Source: CALMEH01 sp964548225 (GTDB lineage Bacteria; Acidobacteriota; Blastocatellia; Pyrinomonadales; Pyrinomonadaceae). Taken from it: a DNA stretch of 60,771 bases. The stretch spans positions 1-60,771 of the forward strand of contig CAZJQP010000020.1 in the NCBI GenBank assembly GCA_964548225.1. Reading direction: 5' to 3'. A program made the translations under genes and the position numbers. The notes beneath the pieces were generated by a model. The model was not told the DNA's origin. It ran no database searches and saw only the letters and a program-made list of their open reading frames with translations. Position 1 is the first letter of the stretch. Every line of letters begins with the position of its first letter. This document shows, piece by piece, positions 1 through 8,990 of the stretch.

Positions 1-122
1 GTCAACCCGTTTCGTTGTTAATCGGACCTGGGTAGTTGGGTTGTGGGTTTTTTTTTTTTTTTCCCCCTATCTCCCTTTCTCCCCTTCTCCCTTTCTCCCT
101 TTCTCGCTTTCTCCTTTTCTTT
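1..122. repeat. T-tract and octameric CTTTCTCC-type repeat (locus A)
   Basis: This is the non-coding stretch before the stop of the first gene. It holds a run of T at about 49-62, then six to seven pyrimidine units at about 70-119 in which TCTC recurs every 8 bp. It is one of the many short-period intergenic repeats in the window. Any opposing arm may lie outside the window. Confidence 0.6.
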
Positions 123-1631
123 TTAAGGTGCGCCCATAAATCCTAAGTTCGTATTAGTAAAGTTAGGAATTTTCGGAAAAACCGTCGGCATTGCCGCTTC
201 GGGCAAGCCATACCAGCGGGCGAGTGTCGCGGCGTATTGTTCAACCGAACTCGTCGGAATCCAGCGTCCGCGTGCGCCTGTGCCGCTGTCGGCATCGTCG
301 GGACCGTTGAAGGCAAGCGTCGGGTAATAATTGCCCGAACCATCAGGTCGCAGACTGCCGAAGAAATCACTGCCCGTGATGCCGCCGCCGACAACGATGT
401 GATGTCCGCCCCAAGCGTGATCACTGCCGACAATCGCGCCCGAACTCGCCGGATTAAACGTCCGGTTAAAGTCCGACATCGTAAATTGCGTAACTTTATC
501 GGCAATGCCCTGCACCACCATCTCTTCGTAAAATGCCCGCATTGCTTGACTCAAGGTTGTGAACAACCCCGGCTGACCATTAGCGGCATTTTGGTTGTTA
601 TGCGTGTCGAATCCGCCGATTTGAACGTAGAAAACCTGCCGGTTAATGCTCAAATCATTGCGCTTTTTGATAAGCCGCGCAACTTGTTTGAGTTGGTTGC
701 CGAGATTCGAGTTCGGAAACGTAACCGTAACTTCCTGAAACGTCTGCAAATTGGCGTTTGCCTGCATCGCGCTGTTCGTGATGTTGCTCGCCGCGGCGAC
801 AACCTGCGAACTCAAGTCCTGAGCGCGAAGTGCATTGAACGCCGTCAAACGTGCCGGACCATTGTTCGTCGTAAAACCTGCCGGATTCAAAACCTGATTC
901 AATCCGGTCGGCGCGGCGGCAACTGCCAACGGCAAAGTCGTCTGTCCGGCAGTGAAAAGTTGTGCGCCGCTGATAGATGTAATCATCGGCACCAGCGCAC
1001 TCGGATTGTCCGTTGCGGTTTGCACGTCCGAAACGCGCCCGCCCCAACCCGTAAATGATTGCTGATCCGAGCGTCCGCCCTGAAACTGCGAAACTTGGTC
1101 GGAATGCGAATAAAGCTGATACGGCTTCGGATGCGTTGACTGCGAAATCTGTGATTTCAGCGTCGGCATCACGAGCGTCCCGACATTCGTAACAATCGCC
1201 ATCTTGCCAAGTCCCGCGCCCGTGTTCCAAAGTTCGTGAATGCCGTTGTTGACAATCGTTGTGCCGTTAATCGTTTGCGGTCCGAGCGACGGATGCAAGC
1301 CGTAGGTCAACCCGCCGAGACGCGGCACGGCAATCGGCAAAAGATTCGCCTGCGGAATGGCTAATCCCTGCGGCGTGCGGGCGTTTGAATAAACCGTGTA
1401 ATTGCTGATGGTCGCGTCATTGTGGTTCGGAATAACCATATTGTTGCTGTCGTTTCCGCCCGACATAAAAATACACACCAAAGCGCGGTAATCCGACGGC
1501 ACACCACTCTGTTCTTCAGTCTGCTGCGCCATCGCGCTCATCAAACCGAAATGCCGCATCTGCGTCGCCAAGCTGACCATTCCCAACGCGCATCCTGACT
1601 TCTTCAAAAATTCTCGTCTGCTTTCTTTCAT
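123..1631 (-). CDS. DUF1501 domain protein, Tat-exported (copy A)
   Basis: This 502-aa protein of the DUF1501 family belongs to the alkaline phosphatase/sulfatase-like group found in Planctomycetes, Acidobacteria and Bacteroidetes. The N-terminus has a twin-arginine signal, SRREFLKKSG, followed by a hydrophobic stretch ending near AMAQQ, so export in a folded state is likely. Visible family segments include CIFMSGGNDSNN near residue 55 and GGFDTHNNQ near residue 340. The ATG is preceded by a strong Shine-Dalgarno, AGGAGATATT. It is the downstream partner of the DUF1800 gene at 1724-3991; the 92-bp gap is filled by a heptameric repeat. A paralogue lies at 5188-6657 with the same start context. 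The substrate is unknown. The pair is thought to act at the cell surface, but this is not shown here. Confidence 0.92.
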   Translation of the reverse strand: MKESRREFLKKSGCALGMVSLATQMRHFGLMSAMAQQTEEQSGVPSDYRALVCIFMSGGNDSNNMVIPNHNDATISNYTVYSNARTPQGLAIPQANLLPIAVPRLGGLTYGLHPSLGPQTINGTTIVNNGIHELWNTGAGLGKMAIVTNVGTLVMPTLKSQISQSTHPKPYQLYSHSDQVSQFQGGRSDQQSFTGWGGRVSDVQTATDNPSALVPMITSISGAQLFTAGQTTLPLAVAAAPTGLNQVLNPAGFTTNNGPARLTAFNALRAQDLSSQVVAAASNITNSAMQANANLQTFQEVTVTFPNSNLGNQLKQVARLIKKRNDLSINRQVFYVQIGGFDTHNNQNAANGQPGLFTTLSQAMRAFYEEMVVQGIADKVTQFTMSDFNRTFNPASSGAIVGSDHAWGGHHIVVGGGITGSDFFGSLRPDGSGNYYPTLAFNGPDDADSGTGARGRWIPTSSVEQYAATLARWYGLPEAAMPTVFPKIPNFTNTNLGFMGAP

Positions 1632-1645
1632 AATATCTCCTTTTT

Positions 1646-1722
1646 AGCTATCAGCTTTCAGCTTTCAGCTTTCAGTTTTAAGATTTTGCTGAAAGCTGAT
1701 TGCTAATTGCTGATTGCTGATT
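1646..1722. repeat. Heptameric inverted repeat AGCTTTC / GCTGAAA-GCTGATT (locus B)
   Basis: The left arm has AGCTATC, three AGCTTTC units and AGTTTTA at 1646-1680. The right arm has GCTGAAA, GCTGATT, GCTAATT and two more GCTGATT at 1688-1722. The arms are partly complementary and could fold into a hairpin. The repeat fills the junction between the DUF1800 gene and DUF1501, inside a presumed operon, and ends 2 bp before the DUF1800 stop. Confidence 0.85.
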
Positions 1723-1723
1723 G

Positions 1724-3991
1724 CTATCTTTGCACCTGATATTGCGATGATGTGTAAATCAAATAAACCGCCGTCTGCGCCCGTAGCAAATGATTTGCCG
1801 CCGTCGCGGACGGAACTGCCGTAACCGCCGTCAGAATTGTGCTACGCATCTGCGGCGACATCGTGCCGTGCAGCATCTTTCGGTTAAGCTCGTCCATCAT
1901 CATATTGCCCGTGTTGTCCGCTTGCGAAATTGCCTGAATATCCGCCAAGCTGATTGACGTTCCAACCGTTACGCCTCTGCCGGCATTGATGTTGATACGA
2001 TTGAACACTATCGTATTGCCCCAATTTGCGCGGGCGATTGATGTGCCGGTCGTATAAAGCGCAAACTCCGGCGAGTTAAGCGTTGTTCCCGCTACAACGT
2101 AATCGGGCGGATAATAATTGAACACGGTCGGCGACAGAAATGCTGTTTGTCCCATCGTCCCTGTTTCCGTTGTAACCACCCCGTCGCTCTGCACCGTGCG
2201 GTCAGCCGAAAGAACGTCAAAAAGCCGTGCGATATTTGTCAAATATTGTGTCGGTTCACGCAATTTGCCGTAACGCGAATCGGTTTTGTTGTCGCCACGC
2301 GCTTCGGGGTCAAGCAAAATAGCTTTGATGACTTCCTTCATTTGCGTCGGATTATTTCGATTTGCATTGAAAACCGCCGAAACGCGACCGACATACGCCG
2401 GAGTCGGTTCACCCGTTACGAGTTGCTGAATCAAAAGACGCGAAACAAACGGCGCAGTATTCGGATGATTGTAAATATTATCCAATGCTTGATTGAGCGA
2501 ATTGGTCGCGTAAGTCGTAATCGCCGCCGCGTTACAACCCGTGCAAGCCGCGACGTTTGAAGTCGTCGAACCCGGATAAGTCAGCAAAGTTTTCGCCGTC
2601 AAATCGTGGTTGTTCGTGTTCGTCAAAATCATCGGGTCAATATAATTAGGTGTGCCGGTAAGAAAGTTCGGACAACTCGGATTGCCGCCGATATTGCAAA
2701 ATGTAAAGCCTGTAAAGACTTTCGTAAAATTATTGACTGTGTCTTGCGAATAGGTCGGAATCAGATTGCCTTGCCCGTCGGTTTGATATGTGCCGTCCGG
2801 GTTGAGCATAAACAAGCCGACATTGAAAAGCTGTAAAATCTCGCGGGCATAGTTTTCATTCGGATTCGTCCGCGTTGAACGCGCCATATCCAAATAATTG
2901 CCCATTCCGGGATTGAGCGTCATCTGTTGCATCAAAGTCCGCCAATTTCCAAAGGCGTTATTGCTCAAAACTTTGTGATACTGAAGCATATGGCTCGATT
3001 GTTGAGTGTCAACGCCCGAAATCACCCAAATCTGACTCAACGCCCACGAAACGCGATGACGAAGTTGCGGCTCGCCGTAAAACGCTTGTTTGTAAAACCA
3101 AGCCTGCACCGGATACATATTATAATGCGTCCGAAGACATTCGGTATATTCAGTTGAAGGATTGGTGAACATTCCACAACCAACGGTGGCATCATCTTGA
3201 TTAGTAGCTCTCAGCGGGATATTCGGATAAGGAAAGGCTGCGCCCGGATACGGTGCTTCAAATTGTTCTGCGAGCCACGTCCGCAAACCGATACGCCGAA
3301 TTCTGTCGTCTAGGGCTTGTGTAGGTCCGAAAGTCGCTTGCTCCAAGAAACGAATCCTGTCGCCCGACCAACGATAACCGACATAATTCGGAGATTCGGT
3401 TTGTTCTTCTTTAGATTTCGGTGCGATTAATTTTGCCGAAAAAGGTGTCGGAACTGCGCCGGCATCGTCTTTGATGTCGCCGCCCGTGCCGCCCAAACCT
3501 AAACGAACGCGGTTGCTTTCGAGTCCGCGCCACGCAATCGAAACCAATATATCGCCTTTGTTTCCAGTCGGTTGTTCCCAATATCCGAGTGTGTCTTTTA
3601 ATTCGACCGAAACGGCGTAGATGCGGTTTGCTTTGTCAAGCAATTTCACGCTCGAAACCGGAAACATATAATGTCTGCCGTTGGCATCTTCGGCGTAAAA
3701 CCGAAAGGCGTTTGCACCTTCGCCGTCCATCAATTTGATGTTCGTAACGAAAAAGACGACTCTCGAATATAACTCAAAAGAATTATTTTCCGCCCGCGGC
3801 AATGTGCGCCCGATTTTTGTTCCGTCCTGAATTGCCAACGCACGAGTCGAATCTTCCGCGCTCAATAAAACAGGTGTCGGCGAATTCGGATCGGGATCAT
3901 CATCAAGAGCCGAAACCGAAAGAACCGCCGCCGAAACAACAAAACACACGCTCAAAAGATAAGTTAAAAAGCGTAATTTTTTGTCCATCAT
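1724..3991 (-). CDS. DUF1800 domain secreted protein (copy A)
   Basis: This 755-aa protein belongs to the DUF1800 family, which is nearly always encoded beside a DUF1501 gene. It starts MMDKKLRF with a hydrophobic signal peptide ending near SVSALDD. I chose the tandem ATG at 3991/3988 over an upstream in-frame TTG because AAAGG sits just before it. Residues of about 40-200 form a divergent N-terminal region. The DUF1800 core starts around RFLEQATFGPTQ and includes the family segment NENYAREILQLFNVGLF. A stretch of about 149 bp (2259-2407) is almost identical to copy B, unlike the flanking sequence. Export to the periplasm or surface is inferred; the biochemical role is unknown. Confidence 0.92.
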   Translation of the reverse strand: MMDKKLRFLTYLLSVCFVVSAAVLSVSALDDDPDPNSPTPVLLSAEDSTRALAIQDGTKIGRTLPRAENNSFELYSRVVFFVTNIKLMDGEGANAFRFYAEDANGRHYMFPVSSVKLLDKANRIYAVSVELKDTLGYWEQPTGNKGDILVSIAWRGLESNRVRLGLGGTGGDIKDDAGAVPTPFSAKLIAPKSKEEQTESPNYVGYRWSGDRIRFLEQATFGPTQALDDRIRRIGLRTWLAEQFEAPYPGAAFPYPNIPLRATNQDDATVGCGMFTNPSTEYTECLRTHYNMYPVQAWFYKQAFYGEPQLRHRVSWALSQIWVISGVDTQQSSHMLQYHKVLSNNAFGNWRTLMQQMTLNPGMGNYLDMARSTRTNPNENYAREILQLFNVGLFMLNPDGTYQTDGQGNLIPTYSQDTVNNFTKVFTGFTFCNIGGNPSCPNFLTGTPNYIDPMILTNTNNHDLTAKTLLTYPGSTTSNVAACTGCNAAAITTYATNSLNQALDNIYNHPNTAPFVSRLLIQQLVTGEPTPAYVGRVSAVFNANRNNPTQMKEVIKAILLDPEARGDNKTDSRYGKLREPTQYLTNIARLFDVLSADRTVQSDGVVTTETGTMGQTAFLSPTVFNYYPPDYVVAGTTLNSPEFALYTTGTSIARANWGNTIVFNRININAGRGVTVGTSISLADIQAISQADNTGNMMMDELNRKMLHGTMSPQMRSTILTAVTAVPSATAANHLLRAQTAVYLIYTSSQYQVQR
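2259..2407. repeat. Near-identical tract shared with the DUF1800 paralogue (gene-conversion candidate)
   Basis: This 149-bp segment within DUF1800 copy A matches 7247-7395 in copy B with one mismatch (A at 2387, C at 7375). The sequence on both sides is clearly diverged. It encodes the segment containing the words NPTQMKEVIKAILLDPEAR and DSRYGKLREP. Confidence 0.85.
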
Positions 3992-4250
3992 AAAACCTTT
4001 ATCCTCCAAAGTAGGTTCCCAAATTTACAATATTAATTCCGAATATTTGAATAAAACTTCTAACGACTCAGGTAGGAAAACGCCGTTAATCATTGTTTAG
4101 CAAATTAATTTATACACCAATTTGCCGCAAAACGCAATACCTTTTATTTTTTTATATTCGATGTTTTTGCTAAGATTTATTCAACAAATACTTAGACGAA
4201 CTCAAAAACGATTTAGCCGAAAAAATCTTCTGTGTGATAAAAAAAAATTT

Positions 4251-5111
4251 ATGAAAAACGAATTTTTCCTCGAAACACCCACAAATTTCAGTTTCCGCGA
4301 AACCGTCAACAGCCACGGTTGGAGCGTTCTTTTGCCCTTTCAATTGGACAAAGAAAATTGGCAGTTGAGCTATGTTTTTAAGAGCGACGTTTCGGCAGTT
4401 ATCAGTGAAGCGGATGGAAAACTCAAGGTTAGAACCGACGGCGGCAATGAAAAAATCTTGCGCGATGTAAAGCATATTTTGCGGTTTGACGAAGATTTAA
4501 GCGGATTTTATAAAATCTTAAAAAGCGAAAAACGCTTGAAATGGATTGCCGAACAAAGCGTAGGCAGATTGCTTCGTTCACCGACCGTTTTTGAAGATTT
4601 GGTAAAAACGATTTGCACAACGAATTGTTCTTGGAGTTTAACCAAAACAATGGTCAAAAATTTGGTCGAAAAACTCGGCAACGGCGGACGCGCTTTTCCA
4701 ACGCCTGAGCAAATGGCAAGCGTTTCCGAAGATTTCTATCGCACGGAAATTCGCGCCGGTTATCGTTCAGGTTATTTTGCCGAACTCGCCGAAAAAGTCG
4801 CCGGCGGTAAATTAAATCCTGAAATGTGGCTGACATCTGATTTGCCGACAACCGAACTCAAAAAAGAAATGAAAAAGGTCAAAGGCTTCGGCGATTATGC
4901 GGCGGAAAATCTTCTAAAACTCGTCGGACGCTACGACGGACTCGCGCTTGATTCGTTTCTGCGCTCGGAATTTTACAAAAAACACAACGGCGGAAATGTT
5001 TGCGACGACAAACAAATTCGCCAATTCTACGAAAAATTCGGCGCGTGGCGCGGGCTTGCGATTTGGTGTGATTTAGCAGTTGGCAGTCAGCAGTCAGCGG
5101 TCAGCAGCTAA
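4251..5111 (+). CDS. HhH-GPD DNA glycosylase (AlkA/OGG1 superfamily)
   Basis: This 286-aa base-excision repair glycosylase would remove damaged bases from DNA. The helix-hairpin-helix is visible as MKKVKGFGDYAAENLL around residue 215, followed by the catalytic aspartate in GLALDSFLR. The N-terminal region around residues 1-90 resembles the AlkA/OGG1 beta domain. I chose the ATG at 4251 (MKNEFFLETP) because the longer frame from 4122 adds an AT-rich, non-conserved stretch. There is no clear Shine-Dalgarno. It is a lone plus-strand gene between two minus-strand operons. The last eleven or so residues (GSQQSAVSS tail) are encoded by a heptameric intergenic repeat and are probably not part of the ancestral protein. 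The exact lesion cannot be told from sequence. Confidence 0.82.
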   Translation: MKNEFFLETPTNFSFRETVNSHGWSVLLPFQLDKENWQLSYVFKSDVSAVISEADGKLKVRTDGGNEKILRDVKHILRFDEDLSGFYKILKSEKRLKWIAEQSVGRLLRSPTVFEDLVKTICTTNCSWSLTKTMVKNLVEKLGNGGRAFPTPEQMASVSEDFYRTEIRAGYRSGYFAELAEKVAGGKLNPEMWLTSDLPTTELKKEMKKVKGFGDYAAENLLKLVGRYDGLALDSFLRSEFYKKHNGGNVCDDKQIRQFYEKFGAWRGLAIWCDLAVGSQQSAVSS

Positions 5112-5193
5112 CCTAAAAAAAGATTTTTTTGCTAAATGCTGAATGCTGAATACTGAATGCTGAATGCTGAATGCTGAATACTGACTGCTAACT
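5076..5193. repeat. Heptameric inverted repeat GCAGTCA / GCTGAAT (locus C)
   Basis: The left arm (5076-5110) has five units of GCAGTCA type. The right arm (5131-5193) has nine units of GCTGAAT/ACTGAAT/GCTAACT type. AGTCAGC and GCTGACT are complementary between the arms, so a hairpin is possible. The left arm encodes the C-terminal tail and stop of the DNA glycosylase. The right arm contains the last codons and stop of the convergent DUF1501 copy B. The repeat has therefore run into both genes. Confidence 0.9.
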
Positions 5194-6657
5194 GCTTTGC
5201 ATAAAACCTAAGTTCGTATTTGTAAAGTTACCGATTTGTGGAAAAACGTCAATTAAATTTGCCGGCGGCAAACCGAACCAACGTGCTAAAGTTGCGGCGT
5301 ATTGTTCGACCGAAGTTGTCGGAATCCAGCGTCCGCGTGCGCCGGGATTGATGTCTGCATCGTCGGGACCGTCGAGCGCAAGAGTCTGAAAAGGCGTGCC
5401 GTTTGATGTGTTCACACCGTAAAAATCGCTTGCCGTAACTCCGCCGCCAACAATAAAGTGATGATTTCCCCAACCGTGATCCGTTCCGACACCATTGCCT
5501 GAACCTGACGGATTCATCGTGCGATTGAAATCGGACATCGTAAATTGCGTAACTTTGTCGCTCAAACCTTGAACTACCATTTCATCGTAAAACGCCCGCA
5601 TTGCCTGACTGGTCTGCGAAAGCAAACTCGTATGATTGTTAGTTTGGAAAACGTGCGTGTCAAAACCGCCGATTTGACAGAAAAATATCTGCCGATTGAC
5701 GTTTAAGTCCGTGCGTTTTTTGATAATTCGCGCAACTTGTTTGAGTTGGTTGCCAATATTCGTATTTGGAAACGGCGCAGTAACTTCTTGAAATGTTTGA
5801 AGCGAATTATTAACCGTCATTGCTTGATCAGTAACAAATCTCGCCGCCGCAATAACTTCCGAGTTCGGCTCTTGTGAACGCAACGCATTAAACGCAGCAA
5901 GTTGCGCTTGCGAATCCGGTGAAGAATTATAACCTTGCGGACTCAAAACTTCGTTCAGAGGAGTTATCGCATTGTTTATCGCAATTGACAAAGTTGTTTG
6001 TCCGGCAGTAAAAAGTTGTGCGCCGGAAATCGAAGTTATCATCGGAATCAACGACCCCGGATTATCCGGCGAGGTTCGTTGATCGGAAAGCCGTCCGCCC
6101 CAGCCGGTAGATGAGATTCTGTCGCTTCTGCCTGATTGAAATTGTGCGGCTTGGTCGGAATGTGAATAAAGATTGTAAGGTTTCGGGTGCGAAAAATCAT
6201 ACATTTGCGCTTTCGTTGTTGGTCTGGCAAGCGTTCCGACATTGTTGACAATCGCAAGTTTTCCGGCATTCCAAAGTTCATAAAGTCCGGCATTGGTTAC
6301 GCCCGTGCCGAAAGCCGGATTCAGTCCGTAAGTCAGATTATTCATTCGCGGCACGGCAATCGGCAAAATACTGCTCTGCTGAAGTGCCAAACCTTGATCA
6401 TTTCTGAGCGCGTAATAATTTTGATAATTGCTCAGGTTTGCGTCCGAATGCAGCGGAATCACCGAATTATTTCCATCATTTCCGCCTAACATAAAAATAC
6501 AAACCAACGCTCGATAATCCGACGGCACAGCATTCTTCGCGTCTGCCTTTTGCGCCATCGCACTCATCAAACCGAAATGCCGCATTTGCGAGGCAAGCGC
6601 GGTCATTGTTAAAGCACAACCCGTTTTTTTTAAGAATTCCCTTCTGCTTTCTTTCAT
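5188..6657 (-). CDS. DUF1501 domain protein, Tat-exported (copy B)
   Basis: This 489-aa paralogue of the protein at 123-1631 has the same Tat signal (SRREFLKKTG) and the same Shine-Dalgarno and spacer before the ATG. Shared family segments include LGGNDGNN, GGFDTH and the C-terminal NFTNTNLGFM. The final residues QSS and the stop codon fall inside the heptameric repeat of locus C. It lies downstream of DUF1800 copy B (6721-8934) with a 63-bp gap, again filled by a short-period inverted repeat but built from a different word than in copy A. Folded export by the Tat route is inferred; the function is unknown. Confidence 0.92.
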   Translation of the reverse strand: MKESRREFLKKTGCALTMTALASQMRHFGLMSAMAQKADAKNAVPSDYRALVCIFMLGGNDGNNSVIPLHSDANLSNYQNYYALRNDQGLALQQSSILPIAVPRMNNLTYGLNPAFGTGVTNAGLYELWNAGKLAIVNNVGTLARPTTKAQMYDFSHPKPYNLYSHSDQAAQFQSGRSDRISSTGWGGRLSDQRTSPDNPGSLIPMITSISGAQLFTAGQTTLSIAINNAITPLNEVLSPQGYNSSPDSQAQLAAFNALRSQEPNSEVIAAARFVTDQAMTVNNSLQTFQEVTAPFPNTNIGNQLKQVARIIKKRTDLNVNRQIFFCQIGGFDTHVFQTNNHTSLLSQTSQAMRAFYDEMVVQGLSDKVTQFTMSDFNRTMNPSGSGNGVGTDHGWGNHHFIVGGGVTASDFYGVNTSNGTPFQTLALDGPDDADINPGARGRWIPTTSVEQYAATLARWFGLPPANLIDVFPQIGNFTNTNLGFMQSS

Positions 6658-6668
6658 AATATCTCCTT

Positions 6669-6722
6669 AGGGACGAGGGACAAGAGTTTTCTCTCGTCCC
6701 TTGTCCCTCGTCCCTTGTCCCT
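6669..6722. repeat. Heptameric inverted repeat AGGGACG / CGTCCCT-TGTCCCT (locus D)
   Basis: The left arm has AGGGACG and AGGGACA (6669-6682). The right arm has CGTCCCT, TGTCCCT, CGTCCCT and TGTCCCT (6695-6722). The arms are complementary. The repeat fills the DUF1800-DUF1501 junction of copy B and includes part of the DUF1800 stop codon. It occupies the same position as locus B in the paralogous operon but has an unrelated sequence. Confidence 0.88.
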
Positions 6723-8934
6723 ATCTCTGCACTTGAAATTGTAATGAAGTTGCCACTAAATAAACTGCTCTTTGCACTCGAAGCAAAGCGTTTGATTCGG
6801 GAACGGTTTGAACAACATTCAAAATTGTGTTTCGCATCTGCGGCGACATTGTGCCGTGCAGAAGTTTTGTATTCAGCGCGTCCATCAAAAGATTTCCGCT
6901 CGGATCTGTTACCATCAATTCTTGTAAATCTGCAAAATTCAACGATGTTCCTGCTGTTACCTTTCGTGTTTGATTGATGTCAATGCGATTAAATATCAGT
7001 AAATTGGCGAAATTGACGCGAGAGATTGCCGTGCCGCTCGTAAAGAGTGAAAATTCGGGACCGTTAATCGAAGTTGCCGGAATTATGTAATCAGGCGCGT
7101 AATAATTGAAAACCGTCGGCGACATAAAAGCGATCTGTCCCATCGAATTTGTTTCCGTCGTAAACACGCCGTCGCTCAAAGTCGAACGGTCTGCCGATCT
7201 TGCGTCGAAATGCCGCGCAATATTTGTTACATATTGCACAGGTTCGCGCAATTTGCCGTAACGCGAATCGGTTTTGTTGTCGCCACGCGCTTCGGGGTCA
7301 AGCAAAATAGCTTTGATGACTTCCTTCATTTGCGTCGGATTATTTCGATTTGCATTGAAAACCGCCGAAACGCGCCCGACATACGCCGGAGTCGGATCGC
7401 CTCTTACAAGTTGCTGAATTAAAAATCTGCTGACAAACGGCGCAACGTTCGGATGGTTGTAAATATTGTCTAACGCTTGATTAAGCGTAGCATTGGCATA
7501 ATCCGTAATCGCCGTTCCCGTGCAGCCTGTGCAAGCCGCAACATTCGTTGTTGTCGAACCCGGATAAGACAATAAAGTTTTTGCTCTCAAATCGTGATTG
7601 TTCGGATTCGACATAATCATCGAATCAATAAAATTCGGCGCACCGATTGCCCGATTCGGACATTGTCCGCCGCTAATTTCACACAATGTCCAACCTGTAA
7701 AAGCCAGCGTAAAACCGTTGATTTCCTCTTGATCGTAAGTTGCCACGGGCTGATTATTTTGCAAAATCAGAGTTCCGTCAGGATTGAGCATATACAATCC
7801 GATATTAAAAAGTTGGAGAACTTCACGGGGAAAATTTTCATTCGGCGCAAATTTTGTCGAAGTCCGCATATTCAAATAATCGCCCATCGCCGGATTGAGC
7901 GTCATTTCCTTCATCAAAGTCCGCCAATTTCCAAAAGCATTGCGGCTCAAAACTTTGTGATACGCAACCAGATGGCTGGATTGCTGAACCTCGATGCCCG
8001 AAGTTACCCACATTTGCGACAAAGCCCACGCAATACGGTGGCGAAGTTGGGATTCGCCGTAAAAGGCTTCTCTGTAAAACCAATTTTGCACGGGATACAT
8101 AGTGTAATGATTGTCATAACAAAATGGGTCAGGGTCGGGTAAAGGATCAGATACGCCGTTGCAATTTTGTGGCAAAACCGTTGGGCGCAAAGGAAAATTC
8201 GGATACGGAATCGTCGGATACGGCATTTCAAACTGTTCCGCCAACCACGAACGCAAACCGATTCGCTGAAGCCGTCGGTCAAGTGCGTCTGTCGGTCCGA
8301 AAGCGGCTTGCTCCATAAATCTCGTGCGGTCGCCGGAGTAACGATAACCGACATAATTTGGAGATTCTGTTGAATCTTCTTTTAATATTTTTTTTGAAAA
8401 AGGTGTCGGAACTGCACCAAAATCATCTTTAATCGTGCCGCCGACCGCACCTAGACCGAGTTTAACCCGATTGCTTTGCAAACCGCGCCAAGCGACGTTA
8501 ATCAAAACATCGCCTTTATCGGTCGGTTGAAATTCGCCTTCGTTTCTTAATTCGATTGTCAGTGCATAAATACCGTTTTGGCGGTCAATTAATTTCAAAT
8601 TCAAGACCGGAAAACGATAAAATTTCCCGTTTGCATCTTGAGCATAAACACGAAAAGCACTTGCGCCTTCGCCGTTCATTAATTCGACGTTGGTAACGAA
8701 AAGAACGACTTTTGAATTGAAATCAAATGAAGAATTCTGCGCCTTCGGCAAGTGATTATTTTTATCCGGTTCATTTGTCGCCAAAGCGCGTGTCGAATCG
8801 GACGCACTTAATAAAACAGGTGTCGGCGAATTCGGATTCGGATCGTTTTGCGAAAACCCGGAAATCACGAAAACACAAATGAAAAACAAAGTGCCTAAAA
8901 TTAACCCGAAGTTATTTAATTGTTTGTAATTCAT
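6721..8934 (-). CDS. DUF1800 domain secreted protein (copy B)
   Basis: This 737-aa paralogue of 1724-3991 starts MNYKQLNNFG with a signal peptide ending near ISGFSQND. It shares the N-terminal words NSPTPVLLS and DSTRALA and the DUF1800 core (RFMEQAAFGPTDALD, NENFPREVLQLFNIGLY). The tract 7247-7395 is nearly identical in DNA to copy A while the neighbourhood is diverged, suggesting gene conversion. It lies 57 bp downstream of the VCBS gene and just upstream of DUF1501 copy B. All three are on the minus strand and may be co-transcribed. The role is unknown. Confidence 0.92.
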   Translation of the reverse strand: MNYKQLNNFGLILGTLFFICVFVISGFSQNDPNPNSPTPVLLSASDSTRALATNEPDKNNHLPKAQNSSFDFNSKVVLFVTNVELMNGEGASAFRVYAQDANGKFYRFPVLNLKLIDRQNGIYALTIELRNEGEFQPTDKGDVLINVAWRGLQSNRVKLGLGAVGGTIKDDFGAVPTPFSKKILKEDSTESPNYVGYRYSGDRTRFMEQAAFGPTDALDRRLQRIGLRSWLAEQFEMPYPTIPYPNFPLRPTVLPQNCNGVSDPLPDPDPFCYDNHYTMYPVQNWFYREAFYGESQLRHRIAWALSQMWVTSGIEVQQSSHLVAYHKVLSRNAFGNWRTLMKEMTLNPAMGDYLNMRTSTKFAPNENFPREVLQLFNIGLYMLNPDGTLILQNNQPVATYDQEEINGFTLAFTGWTLCEISGGQCPNRAIGAPNFIDSMIMSNPNNHDLRAKTLLSYPGSTTTNVAACTGCTGTAITDYANATLNQALDNIYNHPNVAPFVSRFLIQQLVRGDPTPAYVGRVSAVFNANRNNPTQMKEVIKAILLDPEARGDNKTDSRYGKLREPVQYVTNIARHFDARSADRSTLSDGVFTTETNSMGQIAFMSPTVFNYYAPDYIIPATSINGPEFSLFTSGTAISRVNFANLLIFNRIDINQTRKVTAGTSLNFADLQELMVTDPSGNLLMDALNTKLLHGTMSPQMRNTILNVVQTVPESNALLRVQRAVYLVATSLQFQVQR
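7247..7395. repeat. Near-identical tract shared with DUF1800 copy A
   Basis: This is the partner of 2259-2407: 148 of 149 bases match, whereas the codons on either side differ at many positions, including third positions. Confidence 0.85.
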
Positions 8935-8990
8935 ATATCTTTAAGAAGAAAATTATTTAAGGTTGACGAGAACAACCAATCAAAAATCCG

